A stretch of DNA of 10,090 bases from Phoronis ovalis (lineage: Eukaryota > Phoronida > Phoronidae), in NCBI GenBank assembly GCA_028565635.1, contig JAOXYB010068068.1, positions 1 to 10,090 of the forward strand, written 5' to 3'. Made by a program: the position numbers and the translations under genes. The notes under the pieces were generated by a model that saw nothing but the letters and a program-made list of their open reading frames with translations, did no database searches and was not told the DNA's origin. How positions within the stretch are numbered: position 1 is the stretch's first letter; each line of letters opens with the position of its first letter. Of the stretch, positions 9,801-10,090 are shown piece by piece.

Positions 9801-10034
9801 ATATACGGCCCAGGTATGATAGCACTTAGTAAATTCCTTGAAGTAAACAAATCATTAACCTACCTTAAGCTAAACATTAGTATGATAGGGCATGCAGGTA
9901 TTGTTGCATTATGCAAAAGTCTGGAAATAAATAAATCCTTAATCGACCTTAGTGTGGTACTTGAACTTTTGGTGGACGACAATCAGGAGAAATATAATAG
10001 GACGTGCAAAGCGTTTCTACACTTACGGAAATAA
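3784..10034 (+). CDS. NLR-type receptor: DED-like, NACHT and LRR domains (five exons)
   Basis: The model is join(3784..3887, 4303..4490, 4710..4736, 7227..7374, 7700..10034), 2,802 bases, 933 residues. All introns are GT..AG and all phases agree (2, 1, 1, 2). The order is a death-fold domain resembling a DED (residues about 1-95), a linker (98-180), a NACHT NTPase (about 181-360), helical and winged-helix regions (about 360-490), a spacer, and RI-type LRRs (about 626-911). Walker A is GAPGKGKST (185-193), Walker B LIIIDGYDEL (263-272), and TSRP (296-299) fits sensor 1. FIHKTVQEFCAAYAL (471-485) is the family's winged-helix signature. The start is favoured by an in-frame TAG at 3763-3765 and by the DED fold beginning a few residues later. 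No signal peptide or membrane helix is seen, so a cytosolic receptor is expected. In this family the LRRs sense a ligand, NACHT oligomerises with nucleotide, and the death fold recruits adaptors or caspases. The ligand is unknown. A 5' UTR intron or alternative first exon cannot be excluded. Confidence 0.88.
4075..4122. repeat. TA/TG microsatellite in intron 1
   Basis: Alternating purine-pyrimidine tract of TG and TA dinucleotides with a small interruption (ACAAAT). It lies in the 415-base first intron (3888-4302), which otherwise shows only stop-rich AT sequence. Confidence 0.8.
4303..4490 (+). CDS. NLR-type gene exon 2: second half of the DED-like domain
   Basis: The exon encodes residues 35-97 and one base of codon 98. 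The acceptor is TAACATTTTTAG and the donor ACAG|GTTTGA. The reading has the helix pattern expected of DED helices 3-6: DFWELINKLEVKGV (the family's D-L-F-x-x-L-E segment), then a hydrophobic YLFETIVQI and a final helix IVKLIQVYE. The RxDL motif typical of canonical DEDs is not obvious at the equivalent place, which reads QIPMI. A CARD or other death fold is a less likely alternative. Confidence 0.75.
4491..4709. other. Intron 2 of the NLR-type gene
   Basis: A 219-base GT..AG intron with no other feature. It ends in the pyrimidine-rich acceptor GCTTTTTAG. Confidence 0.75.
4710..4736 (+). CDS. NLR-type gene exon 3: 27-base microexon
   Basis: The microexon encodes ESSPRTYD plus split codons at each end (G|AC and G|AT). 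Its acceptor (GCTTTTTAG) and donor (GATG|GTAAGTA) are both strong. It enters and leaves in phase 1 and is 27 bases long, so skipping it joins exon 2 to exon 4 in frame and removes nine residues from a polar linker between the death fold and NACHT. Use as a cassette exon is inference. Confidence 0.65.
4765..4780. repeat. AGT trinucleotide microsatellite
   Basis: Five tandem AGT units just inside intron 3, directly after the microexon donor. Confidence 0.7.
5334..5342 (+). repeat. Nine-base poly-G run
   Basis: The sequence reads GGA followed by nine G, in strongly AT-rich intron DNA. It may be polymorphic in length or a sequencing weak point. A lone run does not make an intramolecular G-quadruplex. 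Confidence 0.8.
5652..5699 (+). CDS. Possible cassette exon within intron 3
   Basis: A 48-base open segment is flanked by ACAACAG and GAAG|GTGATG. It would enter and leave in phase 1, exactly as the introns on either side need, and would add 16 residues reading GYILVLKCEAQNLSSE to the linker. It is richer in GC than its surroundings. The pyrimidine tract before the acceptor is poor, so this may be chance. If the donor is not used the frame stops at TAA 5729-5731. Confidence 0.2.
6063..6525. repeat. Three-copy degenerate tandem repeat, unit about 150 bases
   Basis: Three diverged copies lie head to tail, about 6063-6225, 6226-6371 and 6372-6525. Each begins with a version of TCGTTrAC-ATTTT..ATAAGCC; the GAGCC/AAGCC landmarks end at 6095, 6253 and 6400, giving spacings of 158 and 147. 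Copies 1 and 3 also share TATAA..GA.GA.TA.TCT.TAAT (6156 and 6444), AATTTTTGAG (6187-6196 and about 6474-6483) and TG.CTGAC followed by TTTGTTCT at 6218-6225 and 6518-6525. Copy 2 shares the first half best. Weak matches around 5870-5930 and 6608-6622 may be older copies. It encodes nothing recognisable; the origin could be a satellite or a decayed mobile element. Confidence 0.65.
7227..7374 (+). CDS. NLR-type gene exon 4: linker preceding NACHT
   Basis: The exon encodes residues 108-155 plus split codons. The acceptor is TTTTTCTATTTTAG and the donor AAAG|GTAGCT. The reading has a helix LGEIIKRELTEFY, then LQPLHWRPDLKLSIEEVYT. This matches my recollection of the segment that precedes NACHT in many invertebrate NLRs (a basic helix, then a P-x-x-W motif, then an I/VYT strand). 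Its exact role is not established; it probably positions the death fold relative to the NTPase. Confidence 0.8.
7375..7699. other. Intron 4 of the NLR-type gene
   Basis: A 325-base AT-rich intron, GTAGCT to TTTCTGTAG. It contains an imperfect AT-only palindrome at 7498-7537 and nothing else that I can support. Confidence 0.75.
7498..7537. repeat. AT-only imperfect palindrome in intron 4
   Basis: The arms at 7498-7515 and 7518-7537 are nearly complementary (TTAAATTAAAAATATTAA against a copy with two extra bases), with a two-base centre. Such AT palindromes are common in AT-rich animal introns. Confidence 0.6.
7700..10034 (+). CDS. NLR-type gene exon 5: NACHT, winged helix and LRRs
   Basis: One large exon encodes residues 156-933 and the TAA stop. 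It opens after TTTCTGTAG and completes codon 156 (AG|T). NACHT begins with the strand RIHIEG and Walker A GAPGKGKST (185-193), followed by LCRKLLLEWA. Walker B is LIIIDGYDEL with the paired acidic residues typical of NACHT, and CVIVTSRPG follows. ETPLTLLYILLL (358-369) and FIHKTVQEFCAAYAL (471-485) mark the helical and winged-helix parts. From about residue 626 there are nine or ten LRRs of 27-32 residues with the RI-type pattern L..L.L.......G...L...L..N. Examples are LTKIFFVGNEIGDKDMATII and LTYLKLNISMIGHAGIVAL. A stretch around residues 793-813 breaks the repeat pattern. The exon is intact, with no frameshift or internal stop. Confidence 0.92.
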
Positions 10035-10090
10035 GTATTAGTCATAAGTCTGTGTCTATAAAACTTATGCAAACTTTGATATCTGATTTA
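10035..10090 (+). other. Start of the NLR-type gene's 3' UTR
   Basis: The window ends 56 bases after the stop. There is no canonical AATAAA; a TATAAA variant at about 10057-10062 could act as a weak polyadenylation signal, but the true one may lie beyond the window. Confidence 0.4.

Noticed and set aside
7812-10034. Treating the long open frame from 7812 as the whole gene
   Set aside because: Its first codon is TTG and lies just after the Walker A motif. The frame continues upstream to a splice acceptor at 7699 and joins four earlier exons in phase.

Overview
The window is animal nuclear DNA. It is AT-rich, most of it is non-coding, and its one clear gene is split by GT..AG introns. That gene belongs to an animal innate-immunity family. 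The compact architecture (one death-fold domain, a short linker, a NACHT ATPase and RI-type leucine-rich repeats, with NACHT and LRRs in one large exon) resembles the expanded NLR families of early-branching or marine invertebrates such as cnidarians, sponges and some deuterostomes. The species cannot be fixed from this window.

Layout. Bases 1-457 hold nothing I can support. Bases 458-581 and 977-1233 look like the last exons of a plus-strand gene that begins outside the window. Their hydrophobic products resemble the end of a rhodopsin-class (class A) GPCR, but the two exons do not join in phase, so there is a missing small exon, a wrong boundary or a decayed gene. A polyadenylation signal overlaps the stop at 1231. 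Bases 1234-3783 are intergenic, with a stem-loop, a short simple repeat, an E-box/octamer pair and a GC palindrome near the next gene.

The main gene is an NLR-type receptor: CDS join(3784..3887, 4303..4490, 4710..4736, 7227..7374, 7700..10034), plus strand. All five segments join in frame with GT..AG introns to give 933 residues and a stop. Exons 1-2 encode a death-effector-like (DED-like) domain, exon 3 is a 27-base microexon, exon 4 is the linker, and exon 5 carries the NACHT domain (Walker A 185-193, Walker B 263-272), the winged-helix region and about nine to ten LRRs. By family analogy the LRRs sense, NACHT oligomerises with ATP, and the death-fold domain recruits DED adaptors or caspases.

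The 2,490-base third intron contains a previously unannotated array of three degenerate tandem copies (about 150 bases each) and a possible hidden 48-base cassette exon that preserves the frame. No rRNA, tRNA, CRISPR array or autonomous transposon is visible.
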